From the NCBI GenBank assembly GCA_018136815.1, contig CM030936.1, positions 248,001-312,000 of the forward strand: DNA of 64,000 nucleotides, given 5' to 3'. Of the stretch, positions 63,838-64,000 are shown piece after piece; position 1 is the first letter of the stretch; every line of letters begins with the position of its first letter. A program made the translations under genes and the position numbers. The notes under the pieces are model-generated. The model ran no database searches, was not told the origin of the DNA, and saw nothing but the letters and a program-made list of their open reading frames with translations. This stretch comes from Isochrysis galbana. Lineage: Eukaryota; Haptophyta; Isochrysidales; Isochrysidaceae.

Positions 63838-64000
63838 TCAGCTTGCGTTGATCACCGAGCGTTGCGCTTGCACCTGCCGCGCCACGAGCGAAGCATAGAT
63901 GCCCGCCGAGCTACTGCGTCCATTGTCCTCCGAGGCGCCTGATGCATCGCTTGAGTTGGCCCCGATGGCAAGGAGTTCTTCATGGGTTCCAACCTCTGCG
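63838..64000 (-). CDS. ABC transporter, C-terminal end (partial; continues beyond the window)
   Basis: The last 53 codons on the minus strand read EVGTHEELLAIGAN, an acidic/Ser spacer, then GIYASLVARQVQAQR before the TGA at 63838-63840. (V)E.GTHeELLA....Y..LV..Q is the standard end of the nucleotide-binding domain in exporter-type (ABCB/MDR/TAP) ABC proteins, directly after the D-loop and H-loop. The 19-residue Ser/Gly/Asp-rich insertion between LLA and GIY is longer than usual. The Walker motifs and membrane domain must lie past position 64000. Confidence 0.8.
   Translation of the reverse strand, partial: AEVGTHEELLAIGANSSDASGASEDNGRSSSAGIYASLVARQVQAQRSVINAS

Overview
The window looks like nuclear DNA of a GC-rich alga with a secondary, red-lineage plastid; a haptophyte fits best, by inference only. 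The grounds are an LHC-superfamily antenna protein, proteins whose N-termini resemble signal-plus-transit leaders, genes cut by short GT-AG introns (about 90-370 bp, many donors reading GTGCG), long pyrimidine tracts before several start codons, eukaryotic tRNA genes, and a heavy load of transposable-element debris. There are no operons, no bacterial signals and no rRNA.

Layout. 0.6-3.7 kb: a PLP-homeostasis protein (YggS/PLPBP family) and an LHC antenna protein. 4.7-13.2 kb: a collapsed Ty3/gypsy chromovirus between two ~1.18-kb direct repeats; its pol is largely deleted, and it holds a LINE reverse-transcriptase fragment, an AT-rich gene remnant and, on the minus strand, an intact IGPS-like gene. 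13.9-19.2 kb: a 13-exon model with a rhomboid/TMEM115-like membrane N-terminus. 19.2-22.3 kb: nested GC-rich repeats. 22.9-24.7 kb (minus): a membrane-anchored glutaminase. 25.3-27.9 kb: a pogo/CENP-B-like DDE transposon with visible terminal inverted repeats. 27.9-30.1 kb: an ankyrin-repeat protein (IQANK1-like). 30-34.9 kb: repeats and a hAT transposase C-terminus. 34.9-36.6 kb (minus): a bestrophin-family anion channel in five exons. 37.6 kb: a short gene of unknown role. 39.6-44.0 kb: a TDP2-like DNA-repair phosphodiesterase with a very long disordered N-terminal region. 44-46 kb: ankyrin and retrotransposon RNase H fragments. 47.4-49.5 kb: a TPR/HAT-repeat protein of the plastid RNA-processing type. 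50-54.8 kb: repeats, a tRNA-Thr, transposon remnants and a BED-finger ORF. 55.3-56.7 kb: a 2OG-Fe(II) oxygenase next to its own inverted, decayed partial copy. 57-63.8 kb: an interrupted ORF, repeats, a second identical tRNA-Thr and tandem repeats. 63.8-64 kb (minus): the C-terminal end of an ABC transporter.

The most unusual signal is a dispersed family of short GC-rich elements that begin with CAACTA and a hairpin whose stem sequence varies between copies while its pairing is kept. Two copies are bounded by perfect 16-bp direct repeats (58738/59615 and 21111/21884), which define them exactly as 861 and 757 bp and point to mobilisation by a target-primed (LINE-type) mechanism.

The cellular genes do not form one pathway. 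Several are plastid- or membrane-related (antenna, IGPS-like, TPR/HAT, bestrophin, rhomboid-like). Exon boundaries were set by reading frame, splice dinucleotides and family alignment by eye; no search was run.
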